Part shown: positions 7,558-15,335 of the stretch, in pieces
How the letters are laid out: each line of letters starts with the position of its first letter
Position numbering within the stretch: the stretch's first letter is position 1
Assembly: GCA_003695205.1 (NCBI GenBank)
Contig: RFIO01000482.1
Location: 1-20,446 of the forward strand
Reading direction: 5' to 3'
From: Deltaproteobacteria bacterium
Lineage (GTDB): Bacteria; Desulfobacterota; Desulfuromonadia; Desulfuromonadales; Geothermobacteraceae
DNA length: 20,446 nt
The notes under the pieces: model-generated
Told to the model about the DNA's origin: nothing
Databases searched by the model: none
Seen by the model: only the letters and a program-made list of their open reading frames with translations
Position numbers and translations under genes: made by a program

Positions 7558-8703
7558 TCAGAGGCCGAGGGAGGCGGCCTCGACCTGTTCGAGCTGGTCC
7601 CTGATCAGCTTCAGGAAGCCGACCGCCTGGCGCCCGTCGATCAGGCGGTGATCATAGCTCAGGGCCAGGTACATCATCGGTCGAATGACCACGGTGTCAT
7701 CGACCACAACGGCGCGCTTCTGGATGTTGTGCATGCCGAGCACCCCGGTCTGCGGCGGGTTGATGATCGGGGTGCTGAGCATGGAGCCGTAGACCCCGCC
7801 GTTGCTGATGGTGAAGGTGCCGCCTTCGAGGTCGGCCAGGGTGATGCGGTTGCCGGCGACCTTGTCGGCAAATTCGCGAATGCCCTGTTCGATCTCCGCC
7901 AGGCTGAGCCGGTCGGCGTCGCGCAGCACCGGAACGACCAGCCCCTTCTCGCCGCCGACCGCGATGCCGATATCGTAGAAATGCTGGTAGACGATATCAT
8001 CGCCGTCGATGCGGGCATTGACCTCGGGGAATTCCTTCAGGGCCGTGACGACGGCGCGAACGAAGAAGGACATCAGGCCGAGCTTGACGCCGAAGCGGCT
8101 CTTGAAGTCTTCGCCGCGCTGGCGGCGCAGGTCGAGGACTGCGCTCATGTCGACTTCGTTGAAGGTTGTCAGCATGGCTGTCTGTTGCCGGGCCGCGAGC
8201 AGGTGGGCGGCAATCTTGCGCCGGATGGGTGTCATCGGCACCCGGGTGACGCGCTCGTCATCGGCCTTTTTCGGCAGGTCGAGACCGGTTCCCGGCGGTT
8301 CGGGTTGGGCCGCCGGTTGTGGCGCTGCCTGGGCGGGTGCCGGTTGTCTTTCAGCCTTGGTGGCGGGCGGCGTTGCCGGCGTGGTTTCCGGAGCCGGTTC
8401 GGTTTTCTGTTGGACCGGCGTTTCCTCCGCTTTTGCAGCTGGAATGGGTGCCTTTGCCGGCTGACTTTGGCTGTCGGCGCCTTCCAGCCGGGCTATCACC
8501 GCGCCGATTTTGACTGTTTCTCCCTCCTGTGCCAGCAGGCGGATGGTTCCGGCCGCCTCGGCATGCAGTTCCAGTGATATCTTGTCGGTCTCCAGTTCGC
8601 AAAGCAGGTCATCCTTGCCGACCTTGCTGCCGTCGGTGACATGCCACTTGGCGATGACGGCCTCAAAGATGGATTCGCCGACTTCCGGGACGATGATTTC
8701 CAT
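7558..8703 (-). CDS. sucB: 2-oxoglutarate dehydrogenase E2 (dihydrolipoyl succinyltransferase), without E3-binding domain
   Basis: The 381-aa E2 core transfers succinyl groups from the E1-bound intermediate to CoA in the TCA cycle. Residues 1-75 are a lipoyl domain with the modified lysine at Lys41 (ETDKISLE). Residues 76-150 are a Pro/Ala-rich linker. Residues about 150-381 are the catalytic domain with TAMLTTFNEVDMSAVLDLR and the active-site motif SYDHRLIDG (His352, Asp356). The roughly 35-residue peripheral subunit-binding domain that normally sits in the linker and holds E3 is not recognisable. Start ATG 8703 matches the family N-terminus (MEIIVPEVGES), with AAGGAG ten bases upstream; a GTG at 8730 would overlap the sucA stop and is disfavoured. 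It follows sucA after 26 bases in the same operon. Confidence 0.95.
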   Translation of the reverse strand: MEIIVPEVGESIFEAVIAKWHVTDGSKVGKDDLLCELETDKISLELHAEAAGTIRLLAQEGETVKIGAVIARLEGADSQSQPAKAPIPAAKAEETPVQQKTEPAPETTPATPPATKAERQPAPAQAAPQPAAQPEPPGTGLDLPKKADDERVTRVPMTPIRRKIAAHLLAARQQTAMLTTFNEVDMSAVLDLRRQRGEDFKSRFGVKLGLMSFFVRAVVTALKEFPEVNARIDGDDIVYQHFYDIGIAVGGEKGLVVPVLRDADRLSLAEIEQGIREFADKVAGNRITLADLEGGTFTISNGGVYGSMLSTPIINPPQTGVLGMHNIQKRAVVVDDTVVIRPMMYLALSYDHRLIDGRQAVGFLKLIRDQLEQVEAASLGL

Positions 8704-8729
8704 GTTGTACTCGCTCCTTGTTGAGGACA

Positions 8730-11411
8730 CTACAGGCTGAATGCCTTGCTGATCAGCTTCTTCTGCTCCCGCACGTGCTGCCTGTGGCTGCCGGCGGCGG
8801 TGGCTGCCGTTGCCGGCCTGCCGACGTAGGTCGGATCGCCGCCGAGCAGATCGGCCAGTTGCGGGCGGATGTAGCTCCAGGGGCCGCCGTTGGCGGGTTC
8901 TTCCTGGACCCAGGCCCAGGTTTCGACCCGGCTGTAACGCTGCAAAGCGTGGCGCAAAAGGTCACGGCGCAGCGGATAGAGCTGTTCGATACGGATGATG
9001 GCGACATCGTCCCGCTCTTCCTCGCGTTTGCGCGCCAGCAGCTCGAAGTAGATCTTGCCGCTGCAGATCAGTCCGGTGCGTACCGGGCGTTCCGGGCCCC
9101 CATCGTCGATGACCTCGCGGAACCGTCCCTTGCTCAGGTCCTCCAGGCTTGAACGGCAATCGGGGTGACGCAGCATGCTTTTGGGGGTGAAGACGATCAG
9201 CGGCCGCCGCCAGGGGACCTTCATCTGCCGGCGCAACAGGTGGAAGAACTGCGCCGGGGTGCTCGGGTAGACGACCTGGAGGTTGTGGTCGGCACACAGC
9301 TGCAGGTAGCGCTCGACGCGGGCGCTCGAATGCTCGGCCCCCTGTCCTTCGTAGCCGTGCGGCAGGAACATCACCAGGCCGCTGGTACGGTCCCATTTGC
9401 TGCCGCTTGAGCTGATGAACTGGTCGATGATGACCTGGGCGCCGTTGGCGAAGTCGCCGAACTGGGCTTCCCAGATGGTCAGTCCCTCGGGCATTTCGAG
9501 AGAATAGCCGTATTCGAACCCGAGCACGGCATTTTCCGAAAGCATGCTGTTGTAGACCTGGATGGGGGCCTGGGTTGGGCTGATGAAACCGTGGGGGACG
9601 AAGAGCTGGCCGGTTTTGTTGTCGATGAGTACGGCGTGGCGGTGGTTGAAGGTGCCGCGCCGGCAGTCCTGGCCGGACAGGCGTACCGGGGTCCCCTCGC
9701 TGAGCAGGGTGGCAAAGGCGAGGGCCTCGGCAGCCCCCCAGTCGAGCCCTGTCCCCTGCTCGACCATTTTGCGCCGATTCTCCAGCAGCCGCGCCACCTT
9801 GGGGTGGGCGTTGAACGATTTCGGTATCGAGGTGATGCGCATGGCAAGCTTGCGCAGCACCGGTTCGGGAACCCCGGTGGTGATCTCGACAGGTTCATAA
9901 TGGCGCTGGATATTGCTCCACTTGCCCTTGTAGCCGACATGCACCGGCCGGGTTTCGCCCGAAAGCGCTTCTTCGAGCCGTGCGTTGATGGCATCGGCCT
10001 GGGCCCTGATGACATCCGGGTCGATCCCCTCGGCAGCCAGACGTTCGGAGTAGACCTCATGGACCGGCGGCCGCTGGCGGATCTTCTCGTACATAAGTGG
10101 CTGAGTGAAGGAGGGATCGTCCCCCTCGTTGTGTCCCTGACGCCGGTAGCAGATGATCTCTATGATGACGTCACGGCCGAATCGCTGCCGGTATTCGATC
10201 GCCAGCCGGGCCACGAAGGCGGCCGCTTCCGGATCTTCTCCGTGGACGTGGAAGATCGGCACCATGAGCATCTTTGCCACGTCGGTGGCATAGGGGGTCG
10301 AACGGGCGTGCTGCGGCGAGGTGGTGAAGCCGATCTGGTTGTTGAGAACCACGTGAATGGTGCCGCCGACCTGGTATCCGTCGATCTGCGACAGGTTGAG
10401 GGTCTCGGCCACCATCCCCTGGCCGGCGAAGGCGGCATCGCCGTGAATCAGGATCGGCAGGACCTTCTTGCGGCCGCCGGGGCCGTGGTTGGTGTGGCGC
10501 GCCCGGCATTTGCCGATCACCACCGGATCGACAGCCTCGAGGTGGCTCGGATTCGAGGCGATGGACATGTGGACCACCTTGCCGTTGCCGAAATCGCGGT
10601 CGCAGGAGAAACCCTTGTGATATTTGACGTCGCCCTCGCCGACGAAGGCGAGTTCGACGTTGTCCGTGAACTCGGCGAACATATTGGCCAGCGGTTTGCC
10701 GAAGATATTGGCCAGCACATTGAGCCGGCCGCGGTGCGCCATGCCGAGAACCAGGTCACAGACGCCCTGGTCGGCGCCGGCGCGGGTCAGTTCCTCGAGC
10801 AGGGGTATCATGGTTTCGCCCCCCTCGAGGGAAAAGCGCTTCTGTCCGAGAAACTTCTTGTGCAGGAAGATTTCGAACAGGGCCGCTTCCTGCAGTTTGT
10901 TGAGTATGGCGAGCTTTTCCTCCGGGCCGAGCGGCAGGCTGTTGCCGCTCTCCTCCATGCGCTGGCGCAGCCAGGCACGCTGTTCGGGGTCCTGGATGTG
11001 CATGAACTCGACCCCGACGGTGCGACAGTAGGTCGCCCTGAGTTTCTCGATGATTTGCCTCAGGGTGCCCCCTCCCGGCGCGAAGTCTCGGGGATGAAAG
11101 GTCTTTTCCATGTCTTCCGGTCCTAGCCCGAAGTTCTCCAGTGCCAGGGCCGGATGACCGGTGGGGCAGGGGGTGAGCGGATCGGTACAGGCCTGCAGGT
11201 GCCCCAGTTCGCGATAACGCTGGATGAGAAGTTCCACCCCGGCGTGTTTCTGGGCCAGGTCGAGGTCGCCGCTGCCCGTCGTTGCGGCCTCGGCGATTTC
11301 GAAGCCGGTGAAGAAGGCACGCAGGTCGTCGGAGACGCTGTCGGGGTTGTCCCGCCAGCGCAGATACTGTTGCTCCAGCCACTGATGGCCGGCGTTGCTG
11401 AGAATGTCCAT
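8730..11411 (-). CDS. sucA: 2-oxoglutarate dehydrogenase E1 (thiamine-diphosphate decarboxylase)
   Basis: The 893-aa E1 decarboxylates 2-oxoglutarate and passes the succinyl group to the lipoyl arm of SucB. Recognisable parts are the N-terminal helix typical of bacterial E1o (WLEQQYLRWRDNPDSV), the substrate/TPP region GMAHRGRLN (223-231), the TPP-Mg motif region GDAAFAGQG (324-332) through NNQIGFTT (357-364), VHGEDPEA, and a C-terminal transketolase-like pyrimidine domain with FGFEYGYSLE-type sequence (VLGFEYGYSLEMPEGLTIWE). Length is close to E. coli SucA (933 aa). I chose ATG 11411 because it lies about 50 nt after the -10 box and gives the usual N-terminus; the TTG at 11453 would lie almost at the transcription start. 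No clear ribosome site precedes 11411, so the start is the least certain part. Confidence 0.95.
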   Translation of the reverse strand: MDILSNAGHQWLEQQYLRWRDNPDSVSDDLRAFFTGFEIAEAATTGSGDLDLAQKHAGVELLIQRYRELGHLQACTDPLTPCPTGHPALALENFGLGPEDMEKTFHPRDFAPGGGTLRQIIEKLRATYCRTVGVEFMHIQDPEQRAWLRQRMEESGNSLPLGPEEKLAILNKLQEAALFEIFLHKKFLGQKRFSLEGGETMIPLLEELTRAGADQGVCDLVLGMAHRGRLNVLANIFGKPLANMFAEFTDNVELAFVGEGDVKYHKGFSCDRDFGNGKVVHMSIASNPSHLEAVDPVVIGKCRARHTNHGPGGRKKVLPILIHGDAAFAGQGMVAETLNLSQIDGYQVGGTIHVVLNNQIGFTTSPQHARSTPYATDVAKMLMVPIFHVHGEDPEAAAFVARLAIEYRQRFGRDVIIEIICYRRQGHNEGDDPSFTQPLMYEKIRQRPPVHEVYSERLAAEGIDPDVIRAQADAINARLEEALSGETRPVHVGYKGKWSNIQRHYEPVEITTGVPEPVLRKLAMRITSIPKSFNAHPKVARLLENRRKMVEQGTGLDWGAAEALAFATLLSEGTPVRLSGQDCRRGTFNHRHAVLIDNKTGQLFVPHGFISPTQAPIQVYNSMLSENAVLGFEYGYSLEMPEGLTIWEAQFGDFANGAQVIIDQFISSSGSKWDRTSGLVMFLPHGYEGQGAEHSSARVERYLQLCADHNLQVVYPSTPAQFFHLLRRQMKVPWRRPLIVFTPKSMLRHPDCRSSLEDLSKGRFREVIDDGGPERPVRTGLICSGKIYFELLARKREEERDDVAIIRIEQLYPLRRDLLRHALQRYSRVETWAWVQEEPANGGPWSYIRPQLADLLGGDPTYVGRPATAATAAGSHRQHVREQKKLISKAFSL

Positions 11412-11464
11412 GGCGGATGCGTCGCTTGTCCCGAAAAAAGGGTGAAAAAGCAAGTATGTTTGAG

Positions 11465-11492
11465 ATTATAGCAGCCAGGCCGGCGCTTTCAA
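11465..11492 (-). promoter_or_regulatory. Predicted sigma-70 promoter of sucAB
   Basis: Read on the - strand: TTGAAA (11492-11487), 16-nt spacer, TATAAT (11470-11465) preceded by TGC, so it also has an extended -10. It is the best consensus promoter in the window. Transcription would start near 11458, giving a leader of about 47 nt. Confidence 0.75.
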
Positions 11493-11575
11493 CGCGGCCC
11501 GGTTCGGTTGGCTTTTCATTTCTCTTTCCTCTGGTAAGCTGAAAAGAAAGCAGGCAACAGGATCGGGAGGGATGC

Positions 11576-11965
11576 ATGGAACGGGTCAGGGTGGCTCTTG
11601 TCGGTGCCGGACGAACCGGTACTGCCTTTCTGCGGGAAATGCTCAAATACGACTATGTCGAGGTCCTCGGGGTCAGCGACCTGGAGGAGAACGCCCCGGG
11701 CATGGTGCTGGCGAGAGAGCGGAATATCGAAACCACCCCTGATCCGATGGAGCTTCTCGGTCTGGGGGAACGGATCGATATTCTGGTCGATCTGAGCGGT
11801 GATCTCGAGTTTAAACGGCGCATCAAGGAATACTTCGAGCGCATCGACAACACCCATACCATCATCATGCACGAGCTGATCGCCCGTCTCTGTATCAGCC
11901 TCGCCACCCGCCAGAATCACCTTCTGCCCACCGTTCATCCCGAGGACACCGGTATCGGCTACTGA
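11576..11965 (+). CDS. Small stand-alone Rossmann (NAD(P)-binding-like) protein
   Basis: The 129-aa protein starts with a classic dinucleotide-binding fingerprint, VRVALVGAGRTGTAFL (G10, G12, G15), then a second strand ending VLGVSDLEEN, where Asp35 would favour NAD over NADP. It continues with ILVDLSGDLEFKRR and closes with a helix, HTIIMHELIARLCISLA. No catalytic domain follows. Similar domains occur at the N-termini of some delta-proteobacterial sensor kinases and in homoserine-dehydrogenase-like proteins (from memory, not a search), so it may be a redox or ligand sensor rather than an enzyme. ATG 11576 has GGGAGG five bases upstream. The gene is divergent from sucA and its last seven bases overlap the convergent thioesterase gene. 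I do not assign a function. Confidence 0.8.
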   Translation: MERVRVALVGAGRTGTAFLREMLKYDYVEVLGVSDLEENAPGMVLARERNIETTPDPMELLGLGERIDILVDLSGDLEFKRRIKEYFERIDNTHTIIMHELIARLCISLATRQNHLLPTVHPEDTGIGY

Positions 11966-12372
11966 GTCCGTCCGTCGTCGGGGCCGCCGTAGCCGTGGCG
12001 AGAGGGGAGGAACTTCACCTCGGGTAGCGGCTGTTTGGTCCCCTTTTCGTCGACCCGGACGAAAGTCACCTCGGTGACAAAGACCTCTTTCTCGCTGGTT
12101 GCGCCCGGTTCGTCCGCGTAGACGACAACGCGATAGCGTACTGATGTCTTGCCCCGGCTGACCCAGTCGATGTTGAAGCGCAGGATGGCGCCGTTGTTGA
12201 CCCGGTGGCGGAACTGGATGTCGTTCATGGCCACGGTGACCAGGGTGCAGCCCGGATAGTCGCGCGAGGCGACCAGCCAGCTGAATTCGTCGACCCAGCG
12301 CAACAGGGTGCCGCCGAACAGGTAGCCGTGGTGGTTCAGGTGCTCGTTGCGGACGATGGTGAAGTTGTCCAT
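11959..12372 (-). CDS. Hotdog-fold acyl-CoA thioesterase
   Basis: The 137-aa protein matches the YciA/BFIT-like cytosolic acyl-CoA thioesterases: NHHGYLFGGTLLRWVDEFSWLVA contains the HxGxxFGG loop and the acidic residue Asp28 on the hotdog helix, followed by VTVAMNDIQFRHRV and strand pairs typical of the fold. Such enzymes hydrolyse acyl-CoA to free acid and CoA; chain-length preference is not predictable. Its start overlaps the trxB stop (TGATG), so it is the third gene of the lipA-trxB operon and probably translated by re-initiation. Its stop overlaps the end of the convergent Rossmann gene, with no terminator between them. Length is normal for the short single-domain members. Confidence 0.88.
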   Translation of the reverse strand: MDNFTIVRNEHLNHHGYLFGGTLLRWVDEFSWLVASRDYPGCTLVTVAMNDIQFRHRVNNGAILRFNIDWVSRGKTSVRYRVVVYADEPGATSEKEVFVTEVTFVRVDEKGTKQPLPEVKFLPSRHGYGGPDDGRTQ

Positions 12373-13310
12373 CAGTCTTCCCCCAGCTGTTCCAGGTAGC
12401 GTTCCGCGGCCATGGCGGCACGACAGCCGGACCCGGCGGCCGTGATCGCCTGGCGGTAGAGGGCATCCTGGACGTCGCCGGCGGCGAAGACACCCGGCAC
12501 GCTGGTTATGACACCATCTGTGGTGACGATGAAGCCGTCCGCCGTCAGCTCGACCTGGTCTGCAAACAGGCCGGTGTTGGGGTCATGGCCGATGGCCACG
12601 AACAGGCCGTCGCAGGCCATCTCCGTGGTAGTGCCGTCTTTCAGGTTCTTCAGCAGCAGACCGGTGACGCCGCTGTCGTCGGTCAGAATCTTTTCGACGG
12701 CGCTGTTCCAGATGAATTCAATCTTGTCATTTTCAAAGGCCCGTTTCTGCATGGGAGGCGAGGCCCTCAGACTGTCACGCCGGTGCACGACCCTGACCTT
12801 TTCGGCGAAACGGGTCAGAAAGACCGCATCCTCCATGGCGGTGTCACCTCCGCCGACCACGACGACCTGCTTGCCGCGATAGAAGAAGCCGTCGCAGGTA
12901 GCGCAGACCGACACTCCCCGACCGTACAGGTCCACTTCTCCTTCCAGTCCCAGTTTCCTGGGTGTGGCGCCGGTGGCGATAATCAGGGTGTCGCAGGTGG
13001 CGCTGCGGTCATCGATGTGGACGCGGAACGGCCTTTGGCCCAGGTCAACACTGGTGGCGTTGCCGTCAAAGAAACAGGCACCGAATCTCTCGGCCTGGCG
13101 GCGCATCCGGTCCATCAGCTCGTTACCGTCGATTCCTTCGGGGAACCCTGGGAAATTCTCGATTTCGGTCGTCCCGGTCAACTGGCCGCCTGGCTGGGAC
13201 CCGGTAATGACGAGGGGGTCGAGCTGGCCGCGGGCGGCGTAGATGGCGGCGGTCAGTCCGGCCGGCCCGCTGCCGAGAATGATGCAGCGACAGTGTTCAC
13301 TGACGGTCAT
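12372..13310 (-). CDS. trxB: Thioredoxin reductase (NADPH)
   Basis: The 312-aa flavoprotein reduces thioredoxin with NADPH in the cytoplasm. It has the FAD-binding GSGPAGLTAAIYAARG near the N-terminus, GGQLTGTTEIENFPGFP, the redox-active Cys136-Ala-Thr-Cys139 in GVSVCATCDG, the NADPH fold VVGGGDTAMEDA, and the C-terminal FAD motif GVFAAGDVQDALYRQAITAAGSG. Length is typical of the low-molecular-weight class. ATG 13310 has AGGAGG directly upstream; the extra 36 residues of open frame lie inside lipA and are not used. The first 14 bases overlap the end of lipA, and its stop overlaps the thioesterase start, so the three are one operon. Confidence 0.96.
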   Translation of the reverse strand: MTVSEHCRCIILGSGPAGLTAAIYAARGQLDPLVITGSQPGGQLTGTTEIENFPGFPEGIDGNELMDRMRRQAERFGACFFDGNATSVDLGQRPFRVHIDDRSATCDTLIIATGATPRKLGLEGEVDLYGRGVSVCATCDGFFYRGKQVVVVGGGDTAMEDAVFLTRFAEKVRVVHRRDSLRASPPMQKRAFENDKIEFIWNSAVEKILTDDSGVTGLLLKNLKDGTTTEMACDGLFVAIGHDPNTGLFADQVELTADGFIVTTDGVITSVPGVFAAGDVQDALYRQAITAAGSGCRAAMAAERYLEQLGED

Positions 13311-14175
13311 GGTGAGCCTCCTGGAACTGTTCTTCGGCGTGGTAGGACGAACGCACCAGCGGGCCGGCCTCGACATGGTCGAAACCGTAACCGAGAGCAA
13401 CGTCTTTGAGCTGATCAAATTCCTCCGGCGGCAGGTAGCGCTCGACCGGCAGGTGCTGCCTGGTCGGTTGCAGGTACTGCCCCAGGGTCAGCAGCGTCAC
13501 CCCGGAGGCGCGCAGATCACCGAAAACCTCCTCGAGTTCCCGGTGCGACTCTCCCAGACCGCACATCAGCCCCGATTTGGTCGGAATCCCGGGGGCGTAG
13601 TCCCTTGCGGCGCGCAGCAGGGCCAGAGACCTCCGGTAGTCGGCTCCCGAGCGCGCCTCGGGGTAGAGGCGGGGGACGGTTTCGAGATTGTGGCCGAGGA
13701 TGTCCGGACCGGCCTCGACGATGGTGCCAAGCGCTTCGGTATTTCCCTGCAGGTCGGGGATAAGCAGTTCGATCCGGCACTCGGGCAGCCGGGCGCGGAT
13801 GGCTCTGGTGACGGCGGCGAACTGGCCCGCGCCCCCGTCTGGCAGATCGTCCCGGGTGACCGAGGTGATGACGGCGTGGCGCAAACCCAGGTCGAAAACC
13901 GCGCGCGCGACCTTGTCCGGTTCTGCGGGGTCGACCGGCAGGGGCGCAGCCCCGGTGACGTTGCAGAAGCGGCAGTCGCGGGTACAGTGGTCGCCGAGAA
14001 TCATGAAGGTGGCGGTCCCCCGGTTCCAGCATTCCCCCTGGTTGGGGCAGGCGGCACTGCGGCAGACCGAGTGCAGGCCTTCTTCCCGGTGATAGCGGTC
14101 AATGCGGGCGAAATTGCGTCCGGCGGGAAAGCGGACCTTGAGCCAGTCCGGCTTGCGTGGGGGGCGTTGGCGCAT
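13297..14175 (-). CDS. lipA: Lipoyl synthase (radical SAM)
   Basis: The 292-aa enzyme inserts two sulfurs into protein-bound octanoyl groups to make lipoyl cofactors. The auxiliary cluster cysteines are Cys38, Cys43 and Cys49 (VCRSAACPNQGECW); the radical SAM cluster cysteines are Cys64, Cys68 and Cys71 (CTRDCRFCN). The C-terminal RSSYHAEE serine motif is present. Length is typical. ATG 14175 begins the normal N-terminus (RKPDWLKV); the nearest ribosome-like AAGGA is about 12 bases upstream, which is rather distant. It is first in lipA-trxB-thioesterase. Its product is needed for SucB in this window, though that operon is separate. No lipB or lplA is present here. Confidence 0.96.
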   Translation of the reverse strand: MRQRPPRKPDWLKVRFPAGRNFARIDRYHREEGLHSVCRSAACPNQGECWNRGTATFMILGDHCTRDCRFCNVTGAAPLPVDPAEPDKVARAVFDLGLRHAVITSVTRDDLPDGGAGQFAAVTRAIRARLPECRIELLIPDLQGNTEALGTIVEAGPDILGHNLETVPRLYPEARSGADYRRSLALLRAARDYAPGIPTKSGLMCGLGESHRELEEVFGDLRASGVTLLTLGQYLQPTRQHLPVERYLPPEEFDQLKDVALGYGFDHVEAGPLVRSSYHAEEQFQEAHHDRQ

Positions 14176-14210
14176 GGTGTTCAGTGTCCTTGGTTGACAG
14201 GTTCGCCCTC

Positions 14211-14219
14211 ATTCTAACA
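14211..14219 (-). promoter_or_regulatory. Possible extended -10 of the lipA operon
   Basis: On the - strand TGTTAGAAT fits TGnTAnAAT and would start transcription near 14204, about 29 nt before lipA. No good -35 hexamer is visible. Confidence 0.35.
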
Positions 14220-14249
14220 GACGCGCGGCGGTGAGAGCATCTCCATAAG

Positions 14250-14285
14250 CAGAGAGGTTCGCGACCGGAGCCGCGAACCTCTCTG
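14250..14285. terminator. Perfect 14-bp hairpin downstream of the rubredoxin gene
   Basis: CAGAGAGGTTCGCG (14250-14263) pairs perfectly with CGCGAACCTCTCTG (14272-14285) around an 8-base loop. It lies 26 bases after the rubredoxin stop, on the path to lipA. Neither side has a proper U-tract, so it may stabilise the rubredoxin mRNA 3' end or be a weak or Rho-assisted stop. Confidence 0.6.
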
Positions 14286-14311
14286 TCTGATGCCTGGTCA
14301 GTTGTGCGGTT

Positions 14312-14470
14312 TCAGACTTTCTCGAAATTGGACTTGTCGGCGCCGCACAGGGGGCAGACCCAGTCCTCGGGCAGGTCCTCGAACGCGGTGCCGGGCTGGA
14401 CGCCGTTGGCCGGGTCGCCCTCGGCCGGGTCGTAGATGTAGTCACAGATGACGCAGCGGTACTTGTCCAT
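14312..14470 (-). CDS. Rubredoxin
   Basis: This 52-aa one-iron electron carrier is too short for usual ORF cut-offs but certain from its sequence. It starts MDKYRCVICDYIYDPAEGD, with Cys6 and Cys9, and ends DWVCPLCGADKSNFEKV, with Cys39 and Cys42; these four cysteines bind the iron. The length and the conserved Tyr, Pro, Gly and Trp positions are standard. ATG 14470 has AAGGAGG upstream. In anaerobes rubredoxin passes electrons from an NAD(P)H:rubredoxin reductase to oxygen- or peroxide-reducing enzymes such as rubrerythrin or rubredoxin:oxygen oxidoreductase; no such partner is in the window. It has its own promoter and a 3' hairpin, so it is probably transcribed alone. Confidence 0.97.
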   Translation of the reverse strand: MDKYRCVICDYIYDPAEGDPANGVQPGTAFEDLPEDWVCPLCGADKSNFEKV

Positions 14471-14520
14471 CAGGGGCCTCCTTGGATTCGAAGTGGTTGG
14501 ACTGCTGTCAAACGGCGCCT

Positions 14521-14548
14521 ATTGTAGACCTTTTTGGTAATTTTTCAA
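14521..14548 (-). promoter_or_regulatory. Predicted sigma-70 promoter of the rubredoxin gene
   Basis: On the - strand TTGAAA (14548-14543), 16-nt AT-rich spacer, TACAAT (14526-14521). It lies directly after the elbB stop and gives a leader of about 45 nt. Confidence 0.7.
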
Positions 14549-14558
14549 GGGGCCAGGT

Positions 14559-15221
14559 TCAGATCATCTCCAGCAGGGCCTTGACTGTCTTCTCGATCCC
14601 TTCGGCCGCTTCGGCAATGCCGCCGGCAAGCATGTAGGCCGGCGAGGAGACAATCTTGTTGTCACGGTCGACCACGAAGCTGGTGCAGGGGCAGTCGATG
14701 TGGGTGGCTCCCATGGTCTTGATGGCCGCGGCGGTGTCGGCATCGGTACCGATGGTCAGCTGGTGAGTCAGCTTGTCCTCGCCCAGGACGCGGGCGATGA
14801 GTGCCGGTGCAATGCAGACGGCCGCCAGCGGCTTCTTCGCCGCGACGGTTTCCCGCACCAGCCGGGCGACCTCGGGGTTGACGTCGCACTCGGGCCCCTT
14901 GACGGCAAAGTTGCACAGGTTTTTGGCGGCGCCGAAACCTCCGGGGAGGATCAGGGCGTCAAAGTCGGCCGCCTTGATTTCGGCGATGTCGCGAATATTG
15001 CCACGGGCAATACGTGCCGACTCGACCAGAACGTTGCGGCTCTCGCCCTCGGCCACCTCGCCGGTCAGGTGGTTGACCACGTGCATCTGGTCGATATTCG
15101 GGGCCATGCAGACCGCTTCGGCCCCGTTGCGGTCGAGGGCCAGCAGGGTGATGACCGCTTCGTGAATCTCGCTGCCGTCATAGACGCCGCACCCGGAAAG
15201 AATGACACCTACCTTGGCCAT
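14559..15221 (-). CDS. elbB: ElbB-type glyoxalase (DJ-1/PfpI superfamily)
   Basis: The 220-aa protein matches ElbB (sigma cross-reacting protein 27A, GatZ-like; E. coli 217 aa) along its length: VGVILSGCGVYDGSEIHE, PNIDQMHVVNHLTGE, ALILPGGFGAAKNLCNFAVKG in pieces, and PLAAVCIAPALIARVLG with nucleophile Cys136. Glu18 in GSEIHE is the usual partner of the nucleophile. E. coli ElbB has weak glyoxalase activity and was linked to early isoprenoid synthesis; the true role is unsettled. ATG 15221 has AGGAGGT upstream. It carries its own promoter and lies just before rubredoxin, which also has its own promoter. Confidence 0.93.
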   Translation of the reverse strand: MAKVGVILSGCGVYDGSEIHEAVITLLALDRNGAEAVCMAPNIDQMHVVNHLTGEVAEGESRNVLVESARIARGNIRDIAEIKAADFDALILPGGFGAAKNLCNFAVKGPECDVNPEVARLVRETVAAKKPLAAVCIAPALIARVLGEDKLTHQLTIGTDADTAAAIKTMGATHIDCPCTSFVVDRDNKIVSSPAYMLAGGIAEAAEGIEKTVKALLEMI

Positions 15222-15290
15222 GGCAATACCTCCTGATCGCTTCTGGGTTGATAAGCACAGGCGTGCCGGGACATCCCGGTTCTGCAGGAC

Positions 15291-15318
15291 ATGTTAGAAC
15301 AGCAGGCCGTCATGTCAA
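15291..15318 (-). promoter_or_regulatory. Predicted sigma-70 promoter of elbB
   Basis: On the - strand perfect TTGACA (15318-15313), 16-nt spacer, TAACAT (15296-15291). The leader of about 63 nt contains a small CCGGGA/TCCCGG hairpin (15266-15279). Confidence 0.6.
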
Positions 15319-15335
15319 GCCGGGGACGGCGGTCG

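Noticed and set aside
9591..11126. 511-aa open frame on the + strand
   Set aside because: It is fully antisense to sucA, whose motifs are unmistakable; such frames are common opposite GC-rich genes.
11412..11453. TTG start for sucA adding 14 residues
   Set aside because: It lies only about five bases after the predicted transcription start; the family N-terminus fits ATG 11411.
12585..13409. 274-aa + strand open frame
   Set aside because: Antisense to trxB, which is clearly coding.
14209..14445. 78-aa - strand open frame over the rubredoxin region
   Set aside because: A shadow frame; the rubredoxin frame has four iron-binding cysteines and a ribosome site.
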